Under the pieces are notes generated by a model. The model saw only the letters and a program-made list of their open reading frames with translations, ran no database searches and had not been told where the DNA came from. From Aureimonas ureilytica (GTDB taxonomy: Bacteria > Pseudomonadota > Alphaproteobacteria > Rhizobiales > Rhizobiaceae), in the NCBI RefSeq assembly GCF_001475935.1, contig NZ_LDQA01000010.1, positions 1 through 64,000 on the forward strand: DNA of 64,000 bases, read 5' to 3'. Below, piece after piece: positions 45,886 through 55,173 of this stretch. The translations under genes were made by a program, and so were the position numbers. Every line of letters begins with the position of its first letter. The stretch's first letter is position 1.

Positions 45886-47010
45886 TTGCGCAAGCTCCTG
45901 TTCGTCGTCACCGAAGATTGGTTCTTCGCGTCTCACTTCCTCCCCATGGCCCGCGTTGGCCTGAAGCTTGGGCTGGACGTGGTGGTGGTGACGCGCGTTC
46001 GCGATCATGCCGAAATCATCGAGGCGACCGGTGCCCGAGTCGTGGCGCTGGAGGCCGAGCGCCGGAGCACCAACCCGCTTCACGCGCTGGACACGGCACG
46101 GCGGCTGGCTGCCATCCTGCGCCGCGAGCGGCCCGATGTCGTTCATTGCATCTCGCTGAAGCCCATTCTCGTCGGCGGCCTCGCCGCCCGGCTGGCAGGC
46201 GTGAAGCGGACCGTCTTCGCACTGACCGGCCTCGGCTTTCTCGGCGCGCGGCAGGACGGGACGGCACGCCTTGCCCGCCGGATCGTTCGCACCGTCGTGC
46301 GTTGGGGGCTTGAGACGGCCGGCACGCATTACCTGTTCGAGAACCGTGACGACCCGCGCCTGCTCGGTCTAGACCCCGCTTCACCCCAGGTGACGATCGT
46401 CAATGGTGCCGGCATCGATCCCGCACGCTATCCCGCCTCCCCCCTGCCCGAGGGAGAAACATTGCGCCTTGCCCTCGTCGCCCGCCTTCTCTGGTCGAAG
46501 GGTGTGGACACGGCGGTCGAGGCCGTTCGGCTCGCCCGTTCGAACGGCACGAATGTCGAGCTCGACCTCTACGGCTCGCCCGATCCCTCCAATCCAAAGG
46601 CCGTACCGCTGGAGACGCTGCACGACTGGTCGCGCGAGCCGGGCCTGCGCTGGTATGGGCCGACCGGCGACATCGCCTCGGTTTGGCGCGAGCACGATCT
46701 GGCCATCCTACCCTCACGCGGCGGCGAAGGTCTGCCCCGCACGCTTCTGGAATCGGCGGCCTGCGGCCGTGCGGCCCTGACGACGGATGTGCCGGGCTGC
46801 CGCGACTTCGTTCGCGATGGCGAAGACGGATATGTTCTGCCCGTCGGCGATGCCGCCGGCTTCGCGGCCCGGATCGAAGAACTCGCGCAAGATCGTGCGC
46901 GCCTCTCGGCCATGAGCGAAAGCGCGGCGGCCCGTGTGCGCAGCGGCTATACGGAAGAGGACGTGATGGCGACCGTCGCCGCGCTCTACCGTCGCATGGG
47001 TCTCGGCTAG
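45886..47010 (+). CDS. Glycosyltransferase family 4
   Basis: 374 residues, GT-B fold. N-terminal Rossmann MRKLLFVVTEDWFFASHFLPMARVGLKLG; C-terminal donor domain with LRLALVARLLWSKGVDTAVEAVRLAR, DLAILPSRGGEGLPRTLLESAACGRAALTTDVPGC, where the ExxE-type glutamates contact the nucleotide-sugar. HFLPMA and the WF motif are typical of the cap-type, lipid-carrier GT4 enzymes. The start is TTG 45886. It probably adds a sugar to a lipid-linked glycan; sugar not known. Confidence 0.87.
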   Translation: MRKLLFVVTEDWFFASHFLPMARVGLKLGLDVVVVTRVRDHAEIIEATGARVVALEAERRSTNPLHALDTARRLAAILRRERPDVVHCISLKPILVGGLAARLAGVKRTVFALTGLGFLGARQDGTARLARRIVRTVVRWGLETAGTHYLFENRDDPRLLGLDPASPQVTIVNGAGIDPARYPASPLPEGETLRLALVARLLWSKGVDTAVEAVRLARSNGTNVELDLYGSPDPSNPKAVPLETLHDWSREPGLRWYGPTGDIASVWREHDLAILPSRGGEGLPRTLLESAACGRAALTTDVPGCRDFVRDGEDGYVLPVGDAAGFAARIEELAQDRARLSAMSESAAARVRSGYTEEDVMATVAALYRRMGLG

Positions 47011-47315
47011 CGCCATCACGCGCTTGCGCCCCGGCCCATCAATCGTGATAGGCCCTCCCTTCGCCTCGCTTGGTTTTTGCGCTGCGAGGCTTTAGAGCCT
47101 GTTTGGAAACTCCACCGGGTCGGTCCGGCGGTTCTTTTACGGCCTCGGTTTGTCGTCAATATCAGCCGATGCCGCCGGCATCGACTGCGTTTGCCTCCGC
47201 CCGAAGACCGAAAAATCCCTCGCCATCCCTCCGCCGGGGAGTTTCCAAACAGGCTCTGAGCGCTGAGACGCTGCGGATGCGCGTCGCCGCATCCGTTTCT
47301 GACGAGGACCCCGAC
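47011..47315. other. 305-base intergenic region containing a MITE-like element
   Basis: No gene. The part 47094-47257 is bounded by perfect 20-bp inverted repeats (see separate entry); 47258-47315 holds the leader of the DegT gene with GAGGA at 47304-47308. Confidence 0.6.
47094..47257. mobile_element. MITE-like element with 20-bp terminal inverted repeats
   Basis: The left arm 47094-47113 (starts AGAGCCTGTTTGGAAAC) is the exact reverse complement of the right arm 47238-47257, enclosing 124 bases without a supported gene. The GAGCCTGTTTGGAAAC end resembles the ends of IS5-family (IS427-like) elements in rhizobia. If the element begins at GAGCC, TTA flanks it on the left and TGA on the right, fitting a TNA-type target but not a true duplication. 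It lies between a glycosyltransferase gene and the DegT gene and may carry or disturb the promoter. Confidence 0.6.
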
Positions 47316-48461
47316 ATGACCCAACCGATTCCGTTCATCGATCTGGCCACGCAGCGCGATCTCATTCGCGAGCGGATCGAAGCGCGGCTCGGCCGGATCA
47401 TGGATCAGGGCTCGTTCATCCAGGGGCCCGAGGTGGCCGAGTTCGAAACGGCGCTTTCGGCCTTCAGCGGGATGAAGGAGACGATCTCCTGCGCCTCGGG
47501 AACCGACGCGCTCCTGATGCCGCTCATGGCCTGGAACATCGGGCCGGGCGATGCCGTCTTCGTGCCGAGCTTCACCTTCGCGGCCACGGCCGAGGTCGTG
47601 GGCCTGACCGGCGCGACGGCCGTTTTCGTCGATGTCCTGCCCGATACGTTCAACATGGATCCCGCCCATCTGCGCCGGACGGTGGCGGCCATCGCCAGCC
47701 GAGGCGAGCTGCGCCCGCGCGCGATCATCGCAGTGGACTTGTTCGGCCAGATCGCCGACTACGCGCCGATCCGCGCGACGGCGGACGAGTTCGGCTTGAA
47801 GCTGATTTCCGATGCGGCGCAGGGCTTCGGCTCGACGCGCGACGGGCATCTCGCCGGGTACTGGGCCGATGTCGTGGCCACCAGCTTCTACCCCGCCAAG
47901 CCGCTCGGCTGCTACGGCGACGGTGGTGCGATCCAGACCGACGACGAAGAGCTCGCCGCCATCCTGCGCTCCATTCGCATCCATGGCAGCGGCAGCGACA
48001 AGTATGACAATGTCCGGCTGGGCCTGACTGCCCGTCTCGACTCGTTCCAAGCCGCCGTCCTGAACGAGAAGCTGCCGCTCTTTGCCGGCGAGATCGAAGC
48101 GCGGATGCGCATTGCCGCGCGCTACAGTGAGATGCTGCTCGGCGTCGCCCCTCAGACGATCGCCGGCGATGTCGTGTCCACCTGGGCGCAATACACGATC
48201 CGGGTGCCCGGCGGCCGGCGCGACGCCTTCATGGCCGCGATGAAAGAGCGCGGCGTCCCGACCGTCATCTATTACGGCAAGGGCCTGCACCAGCAGACGG
48301 CCTATCGCCACTTCCCGGTCGGCGGCAACGGGCTGCCCGTGACGGAAGCGCTATGCGGCGAGGTCGTAAGCTTGCCGATGCACGCCTATCTTTCCGGCGA
48401 GACACAGGATCGCATCGTGCAGGCGGTGGCGGAATCGTTGAGCGCCGTTCAGGTCGCCTGA
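47316..48461 (+). CDS. DegT/DnrJ/EryC1-type sugar aminotransferase (WbpE-like)
   Basis: 381 residues, PLP fold type I. Start IPFIDLATQRDLIRERI, ASGTDALLMPLMAW for PLP phosphate, DAAQGFGS with the Asp contacting the pyridine nitrogen, and FYPAKPLGCYGDGG with the Schiff-base K195. It would put an amino group on a nucleotide sugar for surface glycan, close to the WbpE/PglE branch. ATG 47316 follows CGAGGA; the frame upstream to 47070 runs through the MITE-like element and is not part of the protein. Confidence 0.92.
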   Translation: MTQPIPFIDLATQRDLIRERIEARLGRIMDQGSFIQGPEVAEFETALSAFSGMKETISCASGTDALLMPLMAWNIGPGDAVFVPSFTFAATAEVVGLTGATAVFVDVLPDTFNMDPAHLRRTVAAIASRGELRPRAIIAVDLFGQIADYAPIRATADEFGLKLISDAAQGFGSTRDGHLAGYWADVVATSFYPAKPLGCYGDGGAIQTDDEELAAILRSIRIHGSGSDKYDNVRLGLTARLDSFQAAVLNEKLPLFAGEIEARMRIAARYSEMLLGVAPQTIAGDVVSTWAQYTIRVPGGRRDAFMAAMKERGVPTVIYYGKGLHQQTAYRHFPVGGNGLPVTEALCGEVVSLPMHAYLSGETQDRIVQAVAESLSAVQVA

Positions 48462-48509
48462 CACTGGGGAATTTGGGGGCGGAGCGAGAACCGCTCGCCC
48501 CCTCCCGTT

Positions 48510-49469
48510 TCACCCCGAGATCGAACGGCGCGGCCGCCGCATCATGATACGGAACACCACGCGCGCGACGACGAACATCGGTCGCGGCAGATGGTGGTAA
48601 AGATGATGGGCGACCAGCATCAGGCGGGGATAACGCCGCCAGAGCTCCGGCACCGGAAGAATGAACGGGTTCTCGAGCGGCCGTAGTTCCGTCCGGGCGA
48701 GTGACGCCATCTCACTGAACGAGGCCCCCTCGCGCGACGCCCTGCGCAAGGCCGGAACGGCTTCGGCGGCCGTCGCAATCATGCCGCGTCGCTCGGCCAA
48801 AAGCGCGAAGAGACGCTCCAGTGCATGGGCCACCGTTCCGTCGAGCTGGCCCTTTTCGCGCTCGAACAGGGTCTTCAGCTTCGGCTCGTTCAAAGCTTCG
48901 AGCGCGCTCCGCCGGAACCAGAACATGGAGCTGGCGGCGAAATGGTCACTCTCCAACGCTTCGAGATCGAGAGGAAGCTGGAGAGCGTCCGCCACCCGGC
49001 GCAAGGCGCGCGCGTTCAGGCCGATGCGGCTATCGAGGGACAGCATATGGTTGGCTGGCGCCACCAGTCCGAGGCGCGTATCCTCTTCCATGAGGGCCAG
49101 CGGTTCGGGCACCGTTTCGCCGGCAGCAGGGCGAAGCAGCGTGCCGGTCAGATGCAGCCGCCACGCTTCTCCGTCGCTGCGGTGCTTGGAGCGCTTGGTG
49201 TGGAGCTTCAAGCCGATCTCGAAATTCGGACCCACCTCCTTCAGCGCGAGAAGGAAAGGAAGGACGTCCCGCCCCCGATTCTCGACGTCGATCCGTCTTT
49301 GACGCACGAGATGCGGGCTCTGCACGCTCACCAGTTCGAGCGCCGGATTCGGGCAGGTCAAAACGACCTCGAACGGCCGATCGAAGCTTCGGGCGATCTC
49401 CTCGGCCATCTCCGCCCAAACATCGGGGTAGAAGACATGGACGAAGATGACGGGAACGTCGTGTTTCAA
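48510..49469 (-). CDS. Rhamnan synthesis protein F-like (RgpF domain)
   Basis: 319 residues. The core VIFVHVFYPDVWAEMAEEIARSF..., VENRGRDVLPFLLALKEVG...GLKLHTKRSKH and LDSRIGLNARALRRVADAL with ESDHFAASSMFWFRR match the RgpF domain of polyrhamnose synthesis proteins and related glycosyltransferases. It has no leader; two weakly hydrophobic segments end it (LWRRYPRLMLVAHHLYHHL, PMFVVARVVFRIMM). The start is the TTG at 49469 in TTGA overlap with rmlD, with ACGAGG upstream; ATG 49523 would overlap rmlD more deeply. It completes the rml operon. Confidence 0.82.
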   Translation of the reverse strand: MKHDVPVIFVHVFYPDVWAEMAEEIARSFDRPFEVVLTCPNPALELVSVQSPHLVRQRRIDVENRGRDVLPFLLALKEVGPNFEIGLKLHTKRSKHRSDGEAWRLHLTGTLLRPAAGETVPEPLALMEEDTRLGLVAPANHMLSLDSRIGLNARALRRVADALQLPLDLEALESDHFAASSMFWFRRSALEALNEPKLKTLFEREKGQLDGTVAHALERLFALLAERRGMIATAAEAVPALRRASREGASFSEMASLARTELRPLENPFILPVPELWRRYPRLMLVAHHLYHHLPRPMFVVARVVFRIMMRRPRRSISG

Positions 49470-50356
49470 GGAGCCTCGTTCGCGGCCAGAGCCGCCATGC
49501 AGCGGGACACGCCTTCGGTCCATTCGGGCAGGCTATGGCCGAAGGATTGACGGAAGCGTGTCGTGTCGAGACGCGAATTGGCCGGGCGTTTGGCGGGCGT
49601 CGGATAATCGGCCGTGGTGATCGGCTCCACCGTCACGTGCTTGCCACTTGTCTCGGCCAGACGTGAGAAGATCGCCTCGGCGAAACCGGCCCAGGTCGTC
49701 TCCCCTTCCGACACCATGTGGAACACACCGCGCTTCGATGCATCTCCCGGCGCACTCTCGAGCGCGCGGGATACGGCGACGATGCCCTCGGCAATATCGG
49801 GCGCGTAGGTCGGCGTTCCCCGCTGATCGGCGACGACGCGCAAGAGATCGCGCGTTTGCGACAGGCGCAGCATGGTCTTCAGGAAGTTCGCGCCATAGGG
49901 ACCGTAGACCCAGGCCGTGCGCAGGATCGCGTGGTTCGGATTGGCCTCGGCGACCAGCCGCTCGCCCTCGAGCTTGGAGCGGCCGTAGGCGCCCTGCGGC
50001 CCAGTCGGATCGCTCTCGACATAGGGTCCCGCCTTATCACCAGCAAAGACATAGTCGGTCGAGATATGAACAACCGGAAGCCCAGCCGCGGCGGCGGCAG
50101 CCGCAACGTGGCCGGCGCCCTCGGCGTTGACCGCATAGGCTGCCGCCTCGTCGCTTTCCGCCTTGTCCACCGCCGTATAGGCGGCGGCGTTCACGACCAC
50201 GTCGGGCCGATGCTCGGCGATGGCGCGCTCGATCGAGGCGCGATCGGTGAGATCGAGCGTCGGACGGCCGAGCGCGACCACGTCCACATCGGAACCCGAG
50301 AGCGCCAGAAGCGCCTGCGCGACCTGACCGTCGCGCCCCGTCACGAGAAGCCGCAT
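49466..50356 (-). CDS. rmlD: dTDP-4-dehydrorhamnose reductase
   Basis: 296 residues. GxxGQ NAD(P) motif LLVTGRDGQVAQAL, INAAAYTAVDKAESDEAAAYAVNAEG, HISTDYVFAGDKAGPYVESDPTGPQGAYGRSKLEGE with YxxxK, and TAWVYGPYGANFLKTML. It makes dTDP-L-rhamnose. ATG 50356 is preferred; GTG 50365 in GTGA overlap with the rmlB stop is an alternative. Order rmlC-rmlB-rmlD, transcribed leftward. Confidence 0.95.
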   Translation of the reverse strand: MRLLVTGRDGQVAQALLALSGSDVDVVALGRPTLDLTDRASIERAIAEHRPDVVVNAAAYTAVDKAESDEAAAYAVNAEGAGHVAAAAAAAGLPVVHISTDYVFAGDKAGPYVESDPTGPQGAYGRSKLEGERLVAEANPNHAILRTAWVYGPYGANFLKTMLRLSQTRDLLRVVADQRGTPTYAPDIAEGIVAVSRALESAPGDASKRGVFHMVSEGETTWAGFAEAIFSRLAETSGKHVTVEPITTADYPTPAKRPANSRLDTTRFRQSFGHSLPEWTEGVSRCMAALAANEAP

Positions 50357-50361
50357 CGCCG

Positions 50362-51420
50362 TCACGCCTTCGCGCCGAGACGCTCGCCGCTATAGCGGCC
50401 TTCGCGGATCGGCTGCCACCAATCCTTGTTGTCGAGATACCAGCGAACCGTCTTTTCGAGGCCGGTCTCGAACGTCTCCTGCGCCTTCCAGCCCAGTTCC
50501 GTTTCGATGCGCGTGGCGTCGATCGCATAGCGCAGATCGTGGCCCGGACGATCGGTCACGAAGTCGATCAGCGAACGGCGCTTGGTGCCATCGGGCAGCG
50601 GCGACAGGCGATCCAGCGTGTCGCAGATCGTCTCCACCACGGTCAGGTTGGAGCGCTCGTTGCGCCCGCCGATATTGTAGGACCGGCCAAGCTCGCCCTT
50701 GGTCGCGACCAGCGCCAAAGCCCGCGCGTGATCCTCGACATAGAGCCAGTCGCGCACGTTCTCGCCCTTGCCGTAGACCGGCAGGCGCTTGCCCTCCAGA
50801 CCGTTGAGGATGATCAGCGGGATCAACTTCTCGGGGAAATGGTAGGGACCGTAATTGTTCGAGCAGTTCGAAAGGACGACCGGCAGATGGTAGGTATGGT
50901 GCCAGGCCATCGCGAGATGGTCGGACGCCGCCTTCGATGCCGAATAGGGCGAGGACGGCGCATAAGGCGTGTCTTCGGTGAAAAGGCTGTCGTCCAGCGG
51001 CAGATCGCCGAACACTTCGTCGGTCGAGATATGGTGGAAGCGGAAGCCCGACTTCTTCTCGCCTTCCAAGCTGGACCAATAGGCGCGCGCCGCTTCCAGA
51101 AGCTCGTAGGTGCCCACGATATTGGTCTGGATGAAGTCGCCCGGCCCGTCGATGGAGCGATCCACATGGCTTTCGGCGGCCAGATGCATGATCGCATCGA
51201 CCGCTTCGCGGCGCAGCAGATCCAGCACGAAGGCGCGATCGAGAATATCGCACTTCACAAAGGCATAGCGCGGGTTCGAGGCGATCGAATCGAGGGAGGA
51301 CAGGCTGGCGGCATAGGTCAGCTTGTCGAAGTTGATCACCGAATGATCGGTGTCATTGATCAGATGCCGGCAGACGGCCGAGCCGATGAAGCCGGCGCCG
51401 CCGGTGACGAGAATCTTCAT
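50362..51420 (-). CDS. rmlB: dTDP-glucose 4,6-dehydratase
   Basis: 352 residues, extended [21 protein letters not shown] motif, [43 protein letters not shown] with catalytic D-E, and [19 protein letters not shown] with Y and K. It catalyses the second step of dTDP-rhamnose synthesis. ATG 51420 (MKILVTGG) has GAGG upstream; the upstream frame belongs to rmlC. Confidence 0.97.
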   Translation of the reverse strand: MKILVTGGAGFIGSAVCRHLINDTDHSVINFDKLTYAASLSSLDSIASNPRYAFVKCDILDRAFVLDLLRREAVDAIMHLAAESHVDRSIDGPGDFIQTNIVGTYELLEAARAYWSSLEGEKKSGFRFHHISTDEVFGDLPLDDSLFTEDTPYAPSSPYSASKAASDHLAMAWHHTYHLPVVLSNCSNNYGPYHFPEKLIPLIILNGLEGKRLPVYGKGENVRDWLYVEDHARALALVATKGELGRSYNIGGRNERSNLTVVETICDTLDRLSPLPDGTKRRSLIDFVTDRPGHDLRYAIDATRIETELGWKAQETFETGLEKTVRWYLDNKDWWQPIREGRYSGERLGAKA

Positions 51421-51425
51421 GATGG

Positions 51426-51992
51426 TCAGGCCTCGTAGACGAAGGGCGACTCGATGTCGCGAAGATGCGGCGCGGCCTCGTCCTTGGTGGAGAGGATGGG
51501 CTGACGCCCTCCCAGCGGCCATTCGATGGCGAAGTCCGGATCGTCGAAGCGGATCGAACGGTCGTGCTGCCCGCTATAGGGCGCGCTTACCTTGTAGAAG
51601 ACTTCCGTGTGCGGCACGAGCGTGACGAAGCCATGCGCGAAGCCGACGGGCACCAGAATCTGGTTGAAGCTTTCGGCCGAAAGCTCCAGCGCGACCCACT
51701 TCCCATAGGTCGGCGATTTCAGGCGGATATCGACCGCGACATCCAGGATCTTGCCGCGAAGCACGCGCACGAGCTTGTCCTGCGCGAAAGGCGGCTCCTG
51801 GTAATGGAGGCCCCGCAACGTAAAGGCCTCGGCCGAGTAGGACTGATTGTCCTGCATCCAGTCCTTGTCCACGCCACTGGCGCGCAGACGCTCGCGATTG
51901 AAGGTTTCCGAAAAGAAGCCGCGTTCGTCCCCGAATTTTCTCGGTGTGATTTCCAGAACGTCCGGTATTTCCAGAGCGCGGACTTCGAGCAT
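51426..51992 (-). CDS. rmlC: dTDP-4-dehydrorhamnose 3,5-epimerase
   Basis: 188 residues, cupin-type epimerase. [57 protein letters not shown] with the catalytic His in LRGLHYQ, and [12 protein letters not shown]. Leftward first gene of rmlCBD. The start ATG 51992 is divergent from rmlA across 137 bases. Confidence 0.96.
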   Translation of the reverse strand: MLEVRALEIPDVLEITPRKFGDERGFFSETFNRERLRASGVDKDWMQDNQSYSAEAFTLRGLHYQEPPFAQDKLVRVLRGKILDVAVDIRLKSPTYGKWVALELSAESFNQILVPVGFAHGFVTLVPHTEVFYKVSAPYSGQHDRSIRFDDPDFAIEWPLGGRQPILSTKDEAAPHLRDIESPFVYEA

Positions 51993-52129
51993 GAAACAAC
52001 CTTCGCCTGTTGGTTTTGAACGCGTTTACAGTTATTGCCCGCATTGCGGCAAGAAGGGAAGCAGCGCGAACTGCCCCGGCCAGGCCTGCACGAGCGGAAT
52101 GGGTTAACAGGACGGATGGAGGCATGGCG

Positions 52130-53002
52130 ATGAAGGGGATCATTCTGGCGGGTGGAAGCGGCACCCGGCTGCACCCGATGACGCTGACGGCGTCGAAGCA
52201 GCTGCTTCCGGTCTACGACAAGCCGATGATCTATTATCCGCTGTCGGTGCTGATGCTCGCCGGGATCAAGGATATTCTCATCATCTCGACTCCGCACGAC
52301 CTGCCGCGCTTCCGCGCGCTGCTCGGCACGGGCGAGCGCTGGGGCATGAAGTTCACCTATGCCGAGCAGCCGAGCCCGGATGGCCTCGCTCAGGCCTATC
52401 TGATCGGCGAGGACTTCGTCGGCGGCGAAAAGTCGGCCCTGATTCTCGGCGACAACGTCTTCTACGGCCACGGTCTGCCTGAGCTTCTGGGCAGTGCCGT
52501 GCAGCGCGACAGCGGCGCGAGCGTCTTCGCCTACCACGTCAACGATCCCGAGCGGTACGGCGTCGTCGCCTTCGATAAAGAGGGGCGTGCCACCTCGATC
52601 GAGGAAAAGCCTGTCAAGCCCGCGTCGAACTGGGCGGTGACGGGTCTTTATTTCTACGACGGACGCGCCTCCGAGATCGCCCGTTCGCTCAAACCCTCGC
52701 CGCGCGGCGAGCTGGAGATCACCGATCTCAACCGGGTCTATCTGGAAGAAGGCTCGCTCAGCGTCGAGTGCATGGGTCGCGGCTTCGCCTGGCTGGACAC
52801 GGGCACGCCCGATTCCCTTCTTCAGGCGGCGGAGTTCGTGCGCACGCTTGAACATCGCCAGGGCTTCAAGGTGTGCTGCCCTGAAGAGATCGCCTTCAAC
52901 CTCGGCTTCATCGACGCCGATCAGCTGACGCGCCTCGGCAAGGAACTCGGCAAGAGCCAATACGGCATCTATCTCCAGAAGATCGCGTCCGGCGGCCTCT
53001 GA
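52130..53002 (+). CDS. rmlA: Glucose-1-phosphate thymidylyltransferase
   Basis: 290 residues. The nucleotidyltransferase motif [52 protein letters not shown] and [14 protein letters not shown] identify RmlA, the first step of dTDP-rhamnose synthesis. ATG 52130 is 7 bases after GGAGG; ATG 52124 sits too close. Divergent from rmlC. Confidence 0.97.
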   Translation: MKGIILAGGSGTRLHPMTLTASKQLLPVYDKPMIYYPLSVLMLAGIKDILIISTPHDLPRFRALLGTGERWGMKFTYAEQPSPDGLAQAYLIGEDFVGGEKSALILGDNVFYGHGLPELLGSAVQRDSGASVFAYHVNDPERYGVVAFDKEGRATSIEEKPVKPASNWAVTGLYFYDGRASEIARSLKPSPRGELEITDLNRVYLEEGSLSVECMGRGFAWLDTGTPDSLLQAAEFVRTLEHRQGFKVCCPEEIAFNLGFIDADQLTRLGKELGKSQYGIYLQKIASGGL

Positions 53003-53145
53003 TCGTCAGCCTCGCTTGTCGCAGGCGAGGCGAACCTATATCAGCGCGACTTCGCCGGGCGGCTCTTCCCGCCCGGCCTTGGCGGCCGATGGCGCATGAC
53101 GCGCCCAGGCCGCCGCGATGCCTGCTGGAAAGGACCATCGGCAGA

Positions 53146-53985
53146 ATGTCTTCGACGGATGCTCCTGTCTATGTCTCGAACGGTCGATCCGACCGTGCGG
53201 ACCGGATGCGCGAATGCCTTGCGGACTTTTCCAAGGGGCTCGGCCTGCGTGAACTCTGGCTGTTTCTCGGCTGGCGCGACGTGCGCAAGCATTATCAGCG
53301 CTCGCTCCTCGGTCCTTTCTGGTTGACCCTGTCCATGGGCTTCATGGTGCTGGGTCTGGGCGTTCTCTATTCCCAGATCTTCAAGCAGCCCATTCAGGAC
53401 TATCTGCCCTTCCTGGCGGTCGGCTTCATCACCTGGGGCTTGATCAGCGGCTTGATCGTGGGCAGCTGCGACGTCTATTCATCCGCTGCCTCGTCCGTGC
53501 GGCAGGTTCGGATGCCGCTCAGCATCTATATCTACCAATTCGTCTGGCGGCAGATCATCACCTTCGGGCACAATTTCATTATCTATATCGCTGTCGCTCT
53601 CTATTTCGGGCTTTGGCCGGGCTTGAACGGGCTGATGTTCCTTCCGGCCTTCGTCTTGATCACGGCGAACGGCTTCTTCATGGCCATGATTCTCGGGCCA
53701 CTCTGCGCTCGCTTCCGTGATATTCCGATGATCATTCAAAGCGTCGTGCAGATCGTCTTCTTCATGACGCCAATCCTCTGGGACGCGAAGCAGGTGCCCG
53801 AGCGCGCGCTGTTTCTCCACGCCAATCCCTTCTATCACTTCATCGAGATCATCCGCGATCCCCTGCTCGGCCATGCCGCCTCGCTGGAAAACTGGGGCGT
53901 CTGCATCGCCATCACGCTGGCGATGGGCTTCGTCGCCTTCCACTTCTTCGCGCGCTATCGTCCGCGCATCGCTTACTGGGCCTGA
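53146..53985 (+). CDS. wzm: Polysaccharide ABC-2 exporter permease (Wzm type)
   Basis: 279 residues, six predicted membrane helices. LWLFLGWRDVRKHYQRSLLGPFWLTLSMGFMVLGLGVLYSQIF and a PILWDAKQVPERALFLHANPFYHFIEIIRDPLLG end are typical of Wzm/KpsM. It carries lipid-linked glycan across the inner membrane with the adjacent ATPase. ATG 53146 is downstream of GGAAAGGA, though the spacing is wide. Six bases separate it from the ATPase gene. Confidence 0.92.
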   Translation: MSSTDAPVYVSNGRSDRADRMRECLADFSKGLGLRELWLFLGWRDVRKHYQRSLLGPFWLTLSMGFMVLGLGVLYSQIFKQPIQDYLPFLAVGFITWGLISGLIVGSCDVYSSAASSVRQVRMPLSIYIYQFVWRQIITFGHNFIIYIAVALYFGLWPGLNGLMFLPAFVLITANGFFMAMILGPLCARFRDIPMIIQSVVQIVFFMTPILWDAKQVPERALFLHANPFYHFIEIIRDPLLGHAASLENWGVCIAITLAMGFVAFHFFARYRPRIAYWA

Positions 53986-53991
53986 TCCCGA

Positions 53992-54747
53992 ATGGCTTCG
54001 ATCAAGTTCGAGAACGTCTCGGTCGACATTCCCGTCTTCAACGCGAGCAATCGCTCGCTGAAGAACAATGTTCTGTCGGCCGCGACGGGCGGCCAGATCC
54101 AGCCGCGCGACAGCGGCCGGATGTCGGTTCGGGCCATCGACGATGTCTCCTTCGACCTGACGCACGGCACGCGCGTCGGCCTGATCGGGCACAATGGCGC
54201 GGGCAAGTCGACCATGCTGCGCGTCATCGCCGGCATCTATGCGCCGACGGGAGGCCGCGTCAGCGTCGAGGGCGATGTGGCGCCGATGTTCGACATCGGC
54301 TTCGGCATGGACCCGGACGCGACGGGCTGGGACAACATCATCCTGCGCGGCATGTTGCTCGGCTATTCCAAGCGCGAGATTCACGAGCGCGCAAAGGACA
54401 TCGCCCTCGTCAGCGATCTCGGCGAGTTTCTGGACATGCCGATCCGAACCTATTCGGCGGGCATGGCGACGCGTCTCGCCTTCGCCGTTTCGACGTCGAT
54501 CCGCCCCGACATCCTGCTGATCGACGAGGGCATCGGCGCGGGCGACGCGGCCTTCATCGCTCAGGCGCGCGAGCGGATGAGCCGTTTCATCGGCGAAGCC
54601 GGTCTCCTCGTTCTCGCCTCCCATGCCGACGACATGCTGCGTCAGTGGTGCCAGACGGGCATCTGGATGGAACATGGGCGTATGCGGATGCAGGGCGAAA
54701 TCGGAGAGGTGCTGGCTGCCTATCACGCCTCGCTCGCGCAGGGCTGA
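53992..54747 (+). CDS. wzt: Polysaccharide ABC exporter ATPase (Wzt/KpsT type, short)
   Basis: 251 residues. Walker A GLIGHNGAGKSTMLR, signature TYSAGMATRLAFAV (YSAGM replaces LSGGQ, as usual in Wzt), Walker B ILLIDEGIGAGDAAF. It stops directly after the ATPase domain, so it lacks the C-terminal glycan-recognising domain of long O-antigen Wzt proteins and looks like KpsT or teichoic TagH-like short forms. Follows wzm by 6 bases. Confidence 0.93.
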   Translation: MASIKFENVSVDIPVFNASNRSLKNNVLSAATGGQIQPRDSGRMSVRAIDDVSFDLTHGTRVGLIGHNGAGKSTMLRVIAGIYAPTGGRVSVEGDVAPMFDIGFGMDPDATGWDNIILRGMLLGYSKREIHERAKDIALVSDLGEFLDMPIRTYSAGMATRLAFAVSTSIRPDILLIDEGIGAGDAAFIAQARERMSRFIGEAGLLVLASHADDMLRQWCQTGIWMEHGRMRMQGEIGEVLAAYHASLAQG

Positions 54748-55173
54748 GACGCGCCCAACGAAGGCGGCGGAGGATCACCCTGCCCCGCCGGCTAGTCGCG
54801 ACCTGCGAGACTCATTCCATCGGGATACCTCGCCGCCGAAGCGAGAACCATCCAGCGCTCAAGCCGATGGACCGATCCGCGAGATCCCATGCTTCGTGGG
54901 CCTCCCTTCCCGTTCACATGATTGCGAGCCCTCTGATTCGAGACTTGCTTTCGAACCGGGAGACCGCGTCCTCGACGGCCTGGCCCTCCGCCCATCCATT
55001 TGGCAGATGCCTCGATTCACGCCACGCCTTGCCGCCGGAATAAGCGACGTGACCGCCCGAGCCTGACCCGAGACCGCTCGACGCGACGGAATATCAGCCA
55101 TGCCGCGTCACGAGGCTTGGCATTTGGACGGTTTAGGCCATTCTTGTGATGGTTGATAAATCGGGGGGTTGGG
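54748..55173. other. 426-base gene-free stretch after wzt
   Basis: No frame has a convincing ribosome site or composition. Only the end (55130-55173) is clearly functional: an AT-rich region then TCGGGGGGTTGGG just before the ATP-grasp start. I see no terminator with a T run after wzt. Confidence 0.5.

Noticed and set aside
54623-55066. Plus-strand frames running from wzt into the gap
   Set aside because: They overlap wzt in another frame, have no ribosome site and arbitrary composition.
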